Positions 12,161 through 18,376 of a DNA stretch of 18,376 bases are shown here, piece after piece. The notes under the pieces were generated by a model that had not been told where the DNA came from, made no database searches, and was given only the letters and a program-made list of their open reading frames with translations. The DNA is taken from positions 57,276 to 75,651 of the forward strand of contig DEHM01000003.1 in the NCBI GenBank assembly GCA_002351925.1, read 5' to 3'. A program made the translations under genes and the position numbers. The number at the start of each line of letters is the position of its first letter. Within the stretch, counting starts at the first letter, position 1. The stretch is from Bacteroidales bacterium UBA2800. GTDB taxonomy: Bacteria > Bacteroidota > Bacteroidia > Bacteroidales > Paludibacteraceae.

Positions 12161-13086
12161 ATGTAATATTTGATAATATTATTTTCTCGCTGCAACGCTT
12201 CGGAGGTATATCCGTGGTGTGGAATGAATTGCTGCAGCGTGCGCAGGCAGATAAGGAACTGAATCTGACGGAACTGGACTACCGGAATGAAAGGCTGTAT
12301 AGATGGCTGGAGCGGTATCGTATTCCCGACTACATGGCAGAGAAGCCATCGGTGTTCCACTCGTCGTATTTTCGCGTGTTGCCGCAAGCGGGGGTACATA
12401 ATGTAACAACAGTGCACGATCTGACATATCATTTCTATCGGAAGGGCTTGCCCAAAGCGGTACATCTTTGGGAAGAAGCGCGGGCACTCAAGCATAGCGA
12501 AGCCATCATATGCATCAGTGAGAACACCAAGCGAGACTTGTTGACATTCTATCCGTGGGTGAAAGAAGAAACGATACATGTCATTTACAATGGTGTGAGC
12601 GATGACTTTTACCCAATAAAGAACATAGAGAAGAAAGGCTATTTGTTGTTTATCGGTAATAGTAGTGTCAGTTACAAACGCTATGACATAGCGCAGGAAG
12701 TGGCTAAAAGAACTGGCTTGGAGTTAGTCGCAGCAAGAAATGTGACAAGTGAAGAACTGAACAAGCTTTATAACGAAGCCCTTTGTCTGCTCTATCCTTC
12801 TGACTACGAAGGGTTCGGGCTGCCGATACTGGAAGCGCAGAAAGCCGGATGTCCGGTAATCGCGCAAAATTACTCCTCTGTGCCTGAGGTGATAGGAAAG
12901 GGCGGATTAATAGTCGAACATAGTAGTACGGAAAAAATAGTACAACAAATGGTTGAGAAAGTAAACGAAGTACAATCAAGACCGATGCAAGGTATTATAG
13001 CCGCAGGCATTGAGAACGCCAAGCGCTTCTCTTGGGATAATACCTACGAGCAAACGAAGAATGTATATCGCCAACTATTGCAATAA
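12157..13086 (+). CDS. Glycosyltransferase family 4 (GT-B fold), short form
   Basis: The 309-aa protein starts NVIFDNIIFSLQRFGGISVV, typical of GT4 enzymes with a Gly-Gly acceptor loop. The C-terminal half has the donor-binding segment LLFIGNSSVSYKRYD (about residue 170) and E-x7-E in YEGFGLPILEAQKAG, then VPEVIGKGGLIV. At about 310 aa it is somewhat shorter than most GT4 enzymes, but both halves are present. It should transfer a hexose or similar sugar from a nucleotide donor during repeat-unit assembly. It begins in an ATGA overlap with the WbsX-like gene and ends 6 bp before the next ATG. Confidence 0.87.
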   Translation: MNVIFDNIIFSLQRFGGISVVWNELLQRAQADKELNLTELDYRNERLYRWLERYRIPDYMAEKPSVFHSSYFRVLPQAGVHNVTTVHDLTYHFYRKGLPKAVHLWEEARALKHSEAIICISENTKRDLLTFYPWVKEETIHVIYNGVSDDFYPIKNIEKKGYLLFIGNSSVSYKRYDIAQEVAKRTGLELVAARNVTSEELNKLYNEALCLLYPSDYEGFGLPILEAQKAGCPVIAQNYSSVPEVIGKGGLIVEHSSTEKIVQQMVEKVNEVQSRPMQGIIAAGIENAKRFSWDNTYEQTKNVYRQLLQ

Positions 13087-13092
13087 ACGAAC

Positions 13093-13839
13093 ATGAAAAT
13101 ATCTATCATAACCATCACCTATAACAGCGCCAAGACGGTTCAACGTACGTTGGAAAGCGTGCTGAGTCAGACGTATCCGGATATCGAGCACGTCATCGTG
13201 GACGGGGCTTCCACAGATGGTACTAAAGAGATCATCGAGGCCTATGCGGCGAAGCACAAAAACGTGCGCTGGGTGTCTGAGAAAGACAATGGCATATACG
13301 ATGCCCTGAATAAAGGTATCGGTATGGCATCGGGTGACGTGATAGGATTCTTACATTCCGACGATAAGCTATATTCTCCCGATTCCATCGGACAAATCGC
13401 AGCGGCTTTCCTGACATCCGAGACAGATGTGGTCTATGGTGACTTGCAGTATTGTAACGGCGATCGGGTCATCCGTCGTTGGAAGAGTAATGCTTTCAAC
13501 CCGCGTGCACTCAAATACGGTTGGATGCCTCCGCACCCCACGGTCTATGTGCGCCGTGAGGTCTATCAGCAAGTAGGACCGTACGACGAGTGGTTCCGTA
13601 TATCGGCCGACTACGATATGATGTTGCGCATCTTTAGTGCCCACTATCATACCTGTTATATTCCCGAGGTGCTGGTAAGCATGGAGACAGGCGGCGCTAG
13701 CAACCGTAATACCAAAGCCCGTCTCTCCAAGACACAAGAGGACTATATCGCCCTCAAGAAAAACCATGTCGGTGCGGGCTATCTCACAGTGGCTTGTAAG
13801 CAACTGCGTAAAGTACGTCAATTCCTCCGCAAATCATAA
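13093..13839 (+). CDS. Glycosyltransferase family 2 (GT-A fold)
   Basis: The 248-aa protein starts with the GT2 Rossmann segment KISIITITYNSAKTVQRTLE, followed by VIVDGASTDGTKEI and NGIYDALNKGIGMASGDVIG. The metal-binding DXD-type motif is SDD in FLHSDDKLY. The ISADYDMMLRIFSAHY segment near residue 175 carries the likely catalytic Asp region. This subgroup resembles WfgS/WcaA-like colanic-acid and O-antigen GT2 enzymes. It is predicted to be a cytoplasmic inverting transferase acting on the lipid-linked glycan. It lies 6 bp after the GT4 gene and 7 bp before the next GT2 gene. Confidence 0.88.
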   Translation: MKISIITITYNSAKTVQRTLESVLSQTYPDIEHVIVDGASTDGTKEIIEAYAAKHKNVRWVSEKDNGIYDALNKGIGMASGDVIGFLHSDDKLYSPDSIGQIAAAFLTSETDVVYGDLQYCNGDRVIRRWKSNAFNPRALKYGWMPPHPTVYVRREVYQQVGPYDEWFRISADYDMMLRIFSAHYHTCYIPEVLVSMETGGASNRNTKARLSKTQEDYIALKKNHVGAGYLTVACKQLRKVRQFLRKS

Positions 13840-13846
13840 CTGAGAA

Positions 13847-14638
13847 ATGCTCAACATATCCATCGTCCTATATCATCCCCGCTGGGAACAAGAAGTATTG
13901 CCTCTTGTCAAGGAGTTATTGCAGGTGAAGAACTTGCAGAAGATATATATCTTGGATAATAGTGAGCAGAAATGTGAAAAAGTGCCGGTTTCATCGGAAA
14001 AAGTGCGGTATCTCTTCAATGGCGTTAACCTGGGTTACGGACGTGCGCACAATATCGCGCTGCGCGAAAGCGCTTACCACCAAGTGGCTTTCCATCTGGT
14101 CATGAATAGTGACATCCGCGTTCAGGCCGCCGATATCGATGCTATGCACGACTGGATGTGCCTGCATCCCGAAGTGGGCCAACTGATGCCGCGCGTGGTC
14201 CATCCCGACGGCTCGCCTCAGTATCTGGCCAAACGCCTGCCTTCACTACTCGATGTGTTCGGACGTCGTTTTCTGCCGTCATGGCTCATGGCGCGTCGCA
14301 ATAGGCGGTATGAACTGCGTGATCTAGACCTCTCGCGTCCGATCAATGCGCCATACCTGAGCGGTTGCTTTATGCTGCTTCGTACAAAAGCAGCCGTAGA
14401 GGCTGGATTATTTGACGAACGCTATTTTATGTATCCGGAGGATATCGACCTCACGCGTTCGATCCATCGCAACTATCTTACGCTCTATTATCCCGAGTGG
14501 ACCATTGTCCATGCACACGCACAGGCGTCCTACAAAAACAAACACATGCTCTGGATTCACATCCAAAACATGTGCCGTTATTTCAATAAGTGGGGCTGGT
14601 TCTTCGACTCAGAACGTCAGACGTTCAACAATCTGTAG
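13847..14638 (+). CDS. Glycosyltransferase family 2, rhamnosyltransferase-like
   Basis: The 263-aa protein opens NISIVLYHPRWEQEVLPLV. It contains NGVNLGYGRAHNIALRESAY, the MNSDIRV strand with its D-x-type metal site, and the LSGCFMLLRTKAAVEAGLFD then FMYPEDIDLTRSI motif. This pattern is typical of WbbL-like GT2 enzymes that transfer rhamnose or similar deoxysugars. The donor is a guess, since no dTDP-rhamnose genes are in the window. It is the last gene of the glycan operon. Its 3' end overlaps the convergent antiporter gene by 22 bp and no terminator hairpin with a T-run follows; a short palindrome (14612-14626) sits in the overlap. Confidence 0.87.
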   Translation: MLNISIVLYHPRWEQEVLPLVKELLQVKNLQKIYILDNSEQKCEKVPVSSEKVRYLFNGVNLGYGRAHNIALRESAYHQVAFHLVMNSDIRVQAADIDAMHDWMCLHPEVGQLMPRVVHPDGSPQYLAKRLPSLLDVFGRRFLPSWLMARRNRRYELRDLDLSRPINAPYLSGCFMLLRTKAAVEAGLFDERYFMYPEDIDLTRSIHRNYLTLYYPEWTIVHAHAQASYKNKHMLWIHIQNMCRYFNKWGWFFDSERQTFNNL

Positions 14639-15615
14639 GTCAGATAGCTTGCGTAAATCAGTAGCAACAACCCACCTGCCCAGCGCTGTACTTTACGCTC
14701 ATGGTTGGTCTTGATGGCCAACCATACTACGATACTTCCCAGCGCTGCCATACAGGCATCAATCTCCAGTCCTTCATAAGCGGGTAATGAACGTACAGTG
14801 GCGCTTGTGCCCAGCACAAAGAATACGTTGAAGATATTGCTGCCGAAGACGTTTCCTATCGCTATGTCGCTATTATGCTTCGCTGCCGCTATCACCGAAG
14901 TGGCCAGCTCCGGCAACGATGTTCCCAGCGCAACAATCGTCAGACCGATAATAGCTTCGCTCACACCCATGCGTGTGGCGAGATCTACAGCACTCTTTAC
15001 AATAAGTTCTCCGCCTACTACCAGTCCTACCAAACCGCCTAACATGAGAGCTATCGCTCGACGAGTCGGTATGTCTTTAGCCGGTTGTGTCTCTTCGTTC
15101 TGCACATCTTCGGGGTGTTCTTTCGAGTGACGGAACGTGTTATACAGAAAATAGCAGAAGAGCGCTAACAGGATAATTCCTCCGTAGCGGTTCACGCCCG
15201 GCTCTCCTATCTGAAAACGCTCGGAAAGGAAGACGCATAGCAACACCAGAATGCCGGCGATAATAGAGAGCGGGATATCGAAGTCACGGCTACGTTTCTG
15301 CGATGCAATCGGATAAACAAGCGCTGTCAGACCCAAGATGACGAAGGTGTTGATGATGTTCGACCCCAGTATATTGGTAATGGCCAAATCGGTAGAACCT
15401 TCTGCTACGGAGACCATGTTTACCACAAACTCCGGCATTGAGGTGCCAAAAGCCACAACGGTCAGACCTATCACCAGATCGCTGATGCCAAACTGCTTGG
15501 CGATAGCCGAAGCACCGTCCACCAGCCAGTCGGCTCCTTTGACCAGCGCCACAAAACCGACGATAATAAACGCTATCGCCACCCACCAACCATATGCTAA
15601 TAACTGTTCTATCAT
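14617..15615 (-). CDS. Calcium/sodium antiporter (CaCA family, YrbG/CaxA-like)
   Basis: The 332-aa inner-membrane protein with about ten helices is built from two inverted repeats. Each carries the family's alpha motif: FGTSMPEFVVNM with ILGSNIINTF in the first half, and LGTSLPELATSVI with VFGSNIFNVFF in the second. The acidic residues in GTSMPE and GTSLPE coordinate the cation. Family members exchange Na+ for Ca2+ across the cytoplasmic membrane. The halves are joined by a charged cytoplasmic loop near residues 165-185. It begins in an ATGA overlap with the ychF stop (15612-15615), so it is probably co-translated with ychF. Confidence 0.92.
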   Translation of the reverse strand: MIEQLLAYGWWVAIAFIIVGFVALVKGADWLVDGASAIAKQFGISDLVIGLTVVAFGTSMPEFVVNMVSVAEGSTDLAITNILGSNIINTFVILGLTALVYPIASQKRSRDFDIPLSIIAGILVLLCVFLSERFQIGEPGVNRYGGIILLALFCYFLYNTFRHSKEHPEDVQNEETQPAKDIPTRRAIALMLGGLVGLVVGGELIVKSAVDLATRMGVSEAIIGLTIVALGTSLPELATSVIAAAKHNSDIAIGNVFGSNIFNVFFVLGTSATVRSLPAYEGLEIDACMAALGSIVVWLAIKTNHERKVQRWAGGLLLLIYASYLTYRLLNV

Positions 15616-16718
15616 ACGTTAAAGAGGAAATGCATGATGTCGCCGTCTTGCACAATATAGTCCTTGCCTTCGGTGGCCAGTTTACCTGCTGCGCGGCATT
15701 GTGCTTCGCCGCCAAGCTCGATGAAATCGGCATATTTTATCACTTCGGCGCGAATAAAGCCACGTTCGAAATCGGTGTGGATGACTCCTGCACACTGCGG
15801 CGCTTTTGCACCTGCCTTGAAGGTCCAAGCACGCACCTCATCGCTTCCGGCAGTCAGGAACGTACGCAGGTTCAGTAGCGCATAGGCGGCTTTTATCAGT
15901 CGGTTGACGCCCGATTCCTGCAGACCGATTTCTTCCAGGAACATCTGCCTTTCTTCGTAGGTCTCCAGTTCGGCTATCTCGCTCTCAATCTTGGCCGCCA
16001 ACACCAGCACTTGTGCGTCCTCGTCCTTCACGGCCTCCCTGACTTGATCTACGTACGCATTGCCCTTCACGGCAGAGGCCTCATCTACGTTGCAGACATA
16101 CATCACCGGTTTGTTGGTCAGCAGGAACAAGTCTCTCGCGGCAGCCTCCTGGTCTTTGTTGTCAAGCTCCACGGTACGGGCATTCTTGCCTTGCGAAAGT
16201 GCCTCGCGGTACTTCACGAGCACTTCCAGTTGCAGCTTGGCTTGTTTGTCTCCACCCGCTTTAGCCGCTTTCTCGCATTTCTGAATGCGGCTCTCTACGG
16301 TCTCCAGATCTTTCAACTGCAGTTCCGCGTCGATGATCTCTTTGTCGCGAACGGGATTGACACTACCGTCCACATGCACTACGTTCTCATCGTCGAAACA
16401 GCGCAGTACATGGATGATAGCATCGGTCTCACGGATGTTTGCAAGGAACTTATTCCCCAGTCCTTCGCCCTTGCTGGCACCTTTGACCAATCCGGCGATG
16501 TCCACGATCTCGACAGTGGTCGGGATGACACCGCGTTCCGGCTTGCACAGCTCGCCTAACTTAATCAATCGCTCATCCGGTACAGTGATCACACCTACGT
16601 TCGGTTCGATGGTGCAGAAGGGGAAATTGGCACTCTGTGCCTTGGCATTGCTCAGGCAATTAAATAGGGTACTCTTGCCTACATTCGGCAACCCTACGAT
16701 TCCACATTGTAATGACAT
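15612..16718 (-). CDS. ychF: YchF/Ola1-family redox-regulated ATPase
   Basis: The 368-aa protein of the universal YchF (Obg-related) family is a translation-associated NTPase that prefers ATP over GTP. The P-loop GLPNVGKS is at residues 9-16, followed by FCTIEPNVGVI, the DIAGLVKGASKGEGLGN switch region, and YVCNVDE in place of the usual NKxD, a YchF hallmark that relaxes guanine specificity. A coiled-coil helical insert lies around residues 130-170. The C-terminal TGS domain ends in EGKDYIVQDGDIMHFLFNV. Length and all motifs are intact. It lies 53 nt after sufB and overlaps the antiporter start by ATGA. Confidence 0.97.
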   Translation of the reverse strand: MSLQCGIVGLPNVGKSTLFNCLSNAKAQSANFPFCTIEPNVGVITVPDERLIKLGELCKPERGVIPTTVEIVDIAGLVKGASKGEGLGNKFLANIRETDAIIHVLRCFDDENVVHVDGSVNPVRDKEIIDAELQLKDLETVESRIQKCEKAAKAGGDKQAKLQLEVLVKYREALSQGKNARTVELDNKDQEAAARDLFLLTNKPVMYVCNVDEASAVKGNAYVDQVREAVKDEDAQVLVLAAKIESEIAELETYEERQMFLEEIGLQESGVNRLIKAAYALLNLRTFLTAGSDEVRAWTFKAGAKAPQCAGVIHTDFERGFIRAEVIKYADFIELGGEAQCRAAGKLATEGKDYIVQDGDIMHFLFNV

Positions 16719-16735
16719 ATCTCTGTGTTTCTATT

Positions 16736-16749
16736 TTCAGAATTCTGAA
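16736..16749. repeat. Perfect 14-bp palindrome in the sufB-ychF spacer
   Basis: TTCAGAATTCTGAA is a perfect palindrome centred in the 53-nt gap between sufB and ychF. No promoter consensus is visible there. It could be a protein-binding site or chance. Confidence 0.3.
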
Positions 16750-16771
16750 TACGGATAACTGACCGCTCTCG

Positions 16772-18211
16772 TCATCCTATCGAGCCTTCCAGACTGACTT
16801 GCAGCAGTTTTTGTGCTTCTACGGCAAACTCCATAGGCAGTTTGTCCATCACCTCTTTGGCGTAGCCGTTCACGATCAGTCCTACGGCATCTTCTACGCC
16901 AATGCCGCGCTGGCGGCAATAGAAGAGCTGTTCGTCGCTTATCTTGCTGGTAGTGGCCTCATGCTCTACGGTAGCGGTCGGATTGCTGATGATCATGTCC
17001 GGGAAGGTGTGTGCGCCGCATTGGTCGCCCAGCAGCAGACTGTCGCACTGACTGTAGTTGCGTGCGTTTTCGGCTTTTGCCCCCATCTTCACCAGTCCGC
17101 GGTAGGCGTTCTGACTCTTACCGGCCGAGATACCTTTGCTGATGATGCGGCTACGTGTGTTTTTGCCGATATGAATCATCTTCGTGCCTGTATCCGCCTG
17201 CTGGTAGTTGTTGGTCACCGCTACTGAATAGAACTCTGCGCTGGAGTTGTCGCCGCGCAAGATGCAACTTGGGTATTTCCATGTGATGGCCGAGCCGGTC
17301 TCCACTTGTGTCCAACTCAGGCGTGCGTTCTCGTGGGTGATGCCGCGTTTGGTGACGAAGTTATAAATACCGCCTTTGCCGTTTTTGTCGCCCGGATACC
17401 AGTTCTGCACGGTCGAATACTTCACTTCTGCATCCTTGTGCACTACTATCTCCACAATGGCTGCGTGCAACTGGTTCTCATCTCGCATCGGCGCGGTGCA
17501 GCCCTCCAGATAGCTCAGGTAGGCTCCCTCGTCGGCAATCAGCAGCGTGCGCTCAAACTGACCGGTCTTACCGGCGTTGATACGGAAATAGGTGCTCAAC
17601 TCCATCGGGCAGCGCACCCCTTTCGGCACATAGACAAAACTGCCATCGGTGAAGACTGCGGAGTTGAGTGCCGCATAGAAATTGTCGCTGGGCGGCACAA
17701 CGGATCCCAGATATTGCTTCACCAGGTCCGGATACTGTTGTACGGCCTCGCTTATCGAGCAGAAGATGATACCTTTCTCCGCCAGCGTCTCACGGAACGT
17801 GGTCTTCACGCTCACGGAGTCCATCACGGCATCTACCGCCATGTTTCCCGCCAGGGCCTCCCGTTCCTGCAAAGGGATACCCAGTTTGTCGAAGGTCTTC
17901 ATGATCTCCGGATCAATCTCAGTCTTCTGCCCCGGCTCTTGGCTTTTTGTTCGCGGAGCGGCATAATACGAAATAGCTTGGAAATCAATCTCCGGAATGG
18001 TTAGGTGTGCCCATGTCGGCACCGGCATCGTCAGCCATTTCCGATAGGCTTTCAGTCGGAATTCCAACAGCCACTCGGGCTCATGTTTCTTCACGGAGAT
18101 CAGACGAATGATGTCCTCGCTCAGACCCGCAGGCACAACTTCCGTCTCCACGTCGGTCGTGAAGCCGTATTTGTACTCTTGTGAGGTTATGTCCTGGATG
18201 ATCTCGTCCAT
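16772..18211 (-). CDS. sufB: Fe-S cluster assembly scaffold SufB
   Basis: The 479-aa protein is the scaffold subunit of the SufBC2D complex, which assembles iron-sulfur clusters. Its features are the N-terminal PAGLSEDIIRLISVKKHEPE and WLLEFRLKAYRKW block, the beta-helix core with FVYVPKGVRCPMELSTYFRI, and the conserved YSQCDSLLLGDQCGAHTFP segment (Cys389, Cys398) that carries the catalytic sulfur-accepting cysteine in this family. The frame is open to 18286, but the start at 18211 (MDEIIQDITSQEYKYGF) is chosen because upstream codons run through the tRNA terminator and match no SufB. Unusually, ychF follows rather than sufC, sufD or sufS. It starts 26 nt after a terminator stem and no promoter is visible. 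Confidence 0.95.
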   Translation of the reverse strand: MDEIIQDITSQEYKYGFTTDVETEVVPAGLSEDIIRLISVKKHEPEWLLEFRLKAYRKWLTMPVPTWAHLTIPEIDFQAISYYAAPRTKSQEPGQKTEIDPEIMKTFDKLGIPLQEREALAGNMAVDAVMDSVSVKTTFRETLAEKGIIFCSISEAVQQYPDLVKQYLGSVVPPSDNFYAALNSAVFTDGSFVYVPKGVRCPMELSTYFRINAGKTGQFERTLLIADEGAYLSYLEGCTAPMRDENQLHAAIVEIVVHKDAEVKYSTVQNWYPGDKNGKGGIYNFVTKRGITHENARLSWTQVETGSAITWKYPSCILRGDNSSAEFYSVAVTNNYQQADTGTKMIHIGKNTRSRIISKGISAGKSQNAYRGLVKMGAKAENARNYSQCDSLLLGDQCGAHTFPDMIISNPTATVEHEATTSKISDEQLFYCRQRGIGVEDAVGLIVNGYAKEVMDKLPMEFAVEAQKLLQVSLEGSIG

Positions 18212-18221
18212 GCGCGCGATA

Positions 18222-18261
18222 AATATAAAAAATAAAGAAGCCACTCTTGGCGAGTGACTTC
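18222..18261 (-). terminator. Rho-independent terminator after tRNA-Cys, just before sufB
   Basis: On the minus strand a 10-bp stem (one G-T pair), GAAGTCACTC / GAGTGGCTTC, has a GCCAA loop and is followed by TTTATTTTTT. It begins 3 nt after the tRNA CCA and its U-tract ends about 10 nt before the sufB ATG. Confidence 0.85.
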
Positions 18262-18264
18262 TGC

Positions 18265-18339
18265 TGGAGGCCGGTAGCGGAGTCAAACCGCTCTAAACGG
18301 TTTTGCAGACCGCTGACTAAGTCGCTCATCCAACCGGCC
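18265..18339 (-). tRNA. tRNA-Cys (GCA)
   Basis: Read on the minus strand, a full cloverleaf is present. The acceptor GGCCGGT/ACCGGCC is followed by U73 (the tRNA-Cys discriminator) and an encoded CCA. The anticodon arm GCGGT-CTGCAAA-ACCGT has anticodon GCA. The variable region is TTAG, and the T arm is AGCGG-TTTGACT-CCGCT. The D arm is GATG-AGCGACTT-AGTC, with a G13-A22 mismatch and G15/G48, both matching the odd tertiary core known for E. coli tRNA-Cys (A13-A22, G15-G48). Residue 19 is A and residue 56 is U, where nearly all tRNAs have G19-C56. It follows another tRNA by 16 nt, so both are probably cut from one transcript. Confidence 0.92.
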
Positions 18340-18355
18340 GTTTTTAACAAACAAG

Positions 18356-18376
18356 TGCGCAGGATGAGACTCGAAC
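18356..18376 (-). tRNA. 3' end of a second tRNA (5' part outside window)
   Basis: The minus strand reads GTTCGAGTCTCATCCTGCGC then A. This fits a T loop TTCGAGT, T-stem 3' strand CTCAT, acceptor 3' strand CCTGCGC and discriminator A, with CCA not encoded (CTT follows). The discriminator and neighbouring tRNA-Cys would suit tRNA-Leu, but the anticodon is not visible, so the identity is open. Confidence 0.7.

Noticed and set aside
16011..16559. 182-aa plus-strand frame opposite ychF
   Set aside because: Antisense to the intact, highly conserved YchF coding sequence; composition reflects its codon pattern.
17306..18004. 232-aa plus-strand frame opposite sufB
   Set aside because: Antisense to conserved SufB; no promoter, no recognisable motif.
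18212..18286. N-terminal extension of SufB to 504 aa
   Set aside because: The extra 25 codons read through the tRNA terminator stem and into the tRNA-Cys 3' end; SufB homology begins at MDEIIQ.

Overview
The window looks like chromosomal DNA of a Bacteroidales (phylum Bacteroidota) bacterium. Five plus-strand promoters, and one on the minus strand, have the Bacteroidota form TTTG-N20-TACCTTTG, and Shine-Dalgarno sequences are mostly absent. ExbD, the S16 protein with a long Ala/Glu tail, YchF and SufB all resemble Bacteroidota proteins. The species cannot be named from the sequence.

Layout. (1) 1-1383: the 3' part of exbD, a permuted NlpC/P60-like (YiiX-type) lipoprotein whose signal peptide is encoded across a terminator-like hairpin, and a DUF4878-type lipoprotein coupled to it. 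(2) 1384-6258: an AT-richer accessory stretch of short transcription units, each with its own promoter. It holds a DUF4419 lipoprotein broken by a T8 homopolymer, an unrecognised 202-aa protein, and a tight four-gene operon (soluble M48 metalloprotease, short arginine-deiminase-fold enzyme, 63-aa protein, 178-aa protein). Its gene-free gaps carry terminators followed by pyrimidine tracts and small hairpins with a 3-nt loop. (3) 6259-7591: rpsP between two different 11-bp tandem repeat arrays, followed by a divergent promoter pair whose leftward member may drive a small noncoding RNA. (4) 7592-14638: a compact seven-gene surface-glycan cassette (Wzx flippase, EpsG/Wzy-type polymerase, two GT4, one WbsX-like protein and two GT2), mostly with overlapping genes. 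(5) 14617-18376, minus strand: a partial tRNA, tRNA-Cys, terminator, sufB, ychF and a Na+/Ca2+ antiporter, ending tail-to-tail against the glycan cassette with a 22-bp overlap.

How the genes work together. The glycan genes form one pathway: the glycosyltransferases build a lipid-linked repeat unit, Wzx flips it and the polymerase extends it. The initiating transferase, sugar-nucleotide synthesis and export genes are not here. The M48-deiminase operon is the best candidate for an undescribed system, because it joins a cytoplasmic zinc protease, a guanidino-group-modifying enzyme and two unknown proteins with translational coupling. Its function is unknown. The tRNA-Cys lacks the usual G19 and C56 but has A19 and U56, which could still pair.
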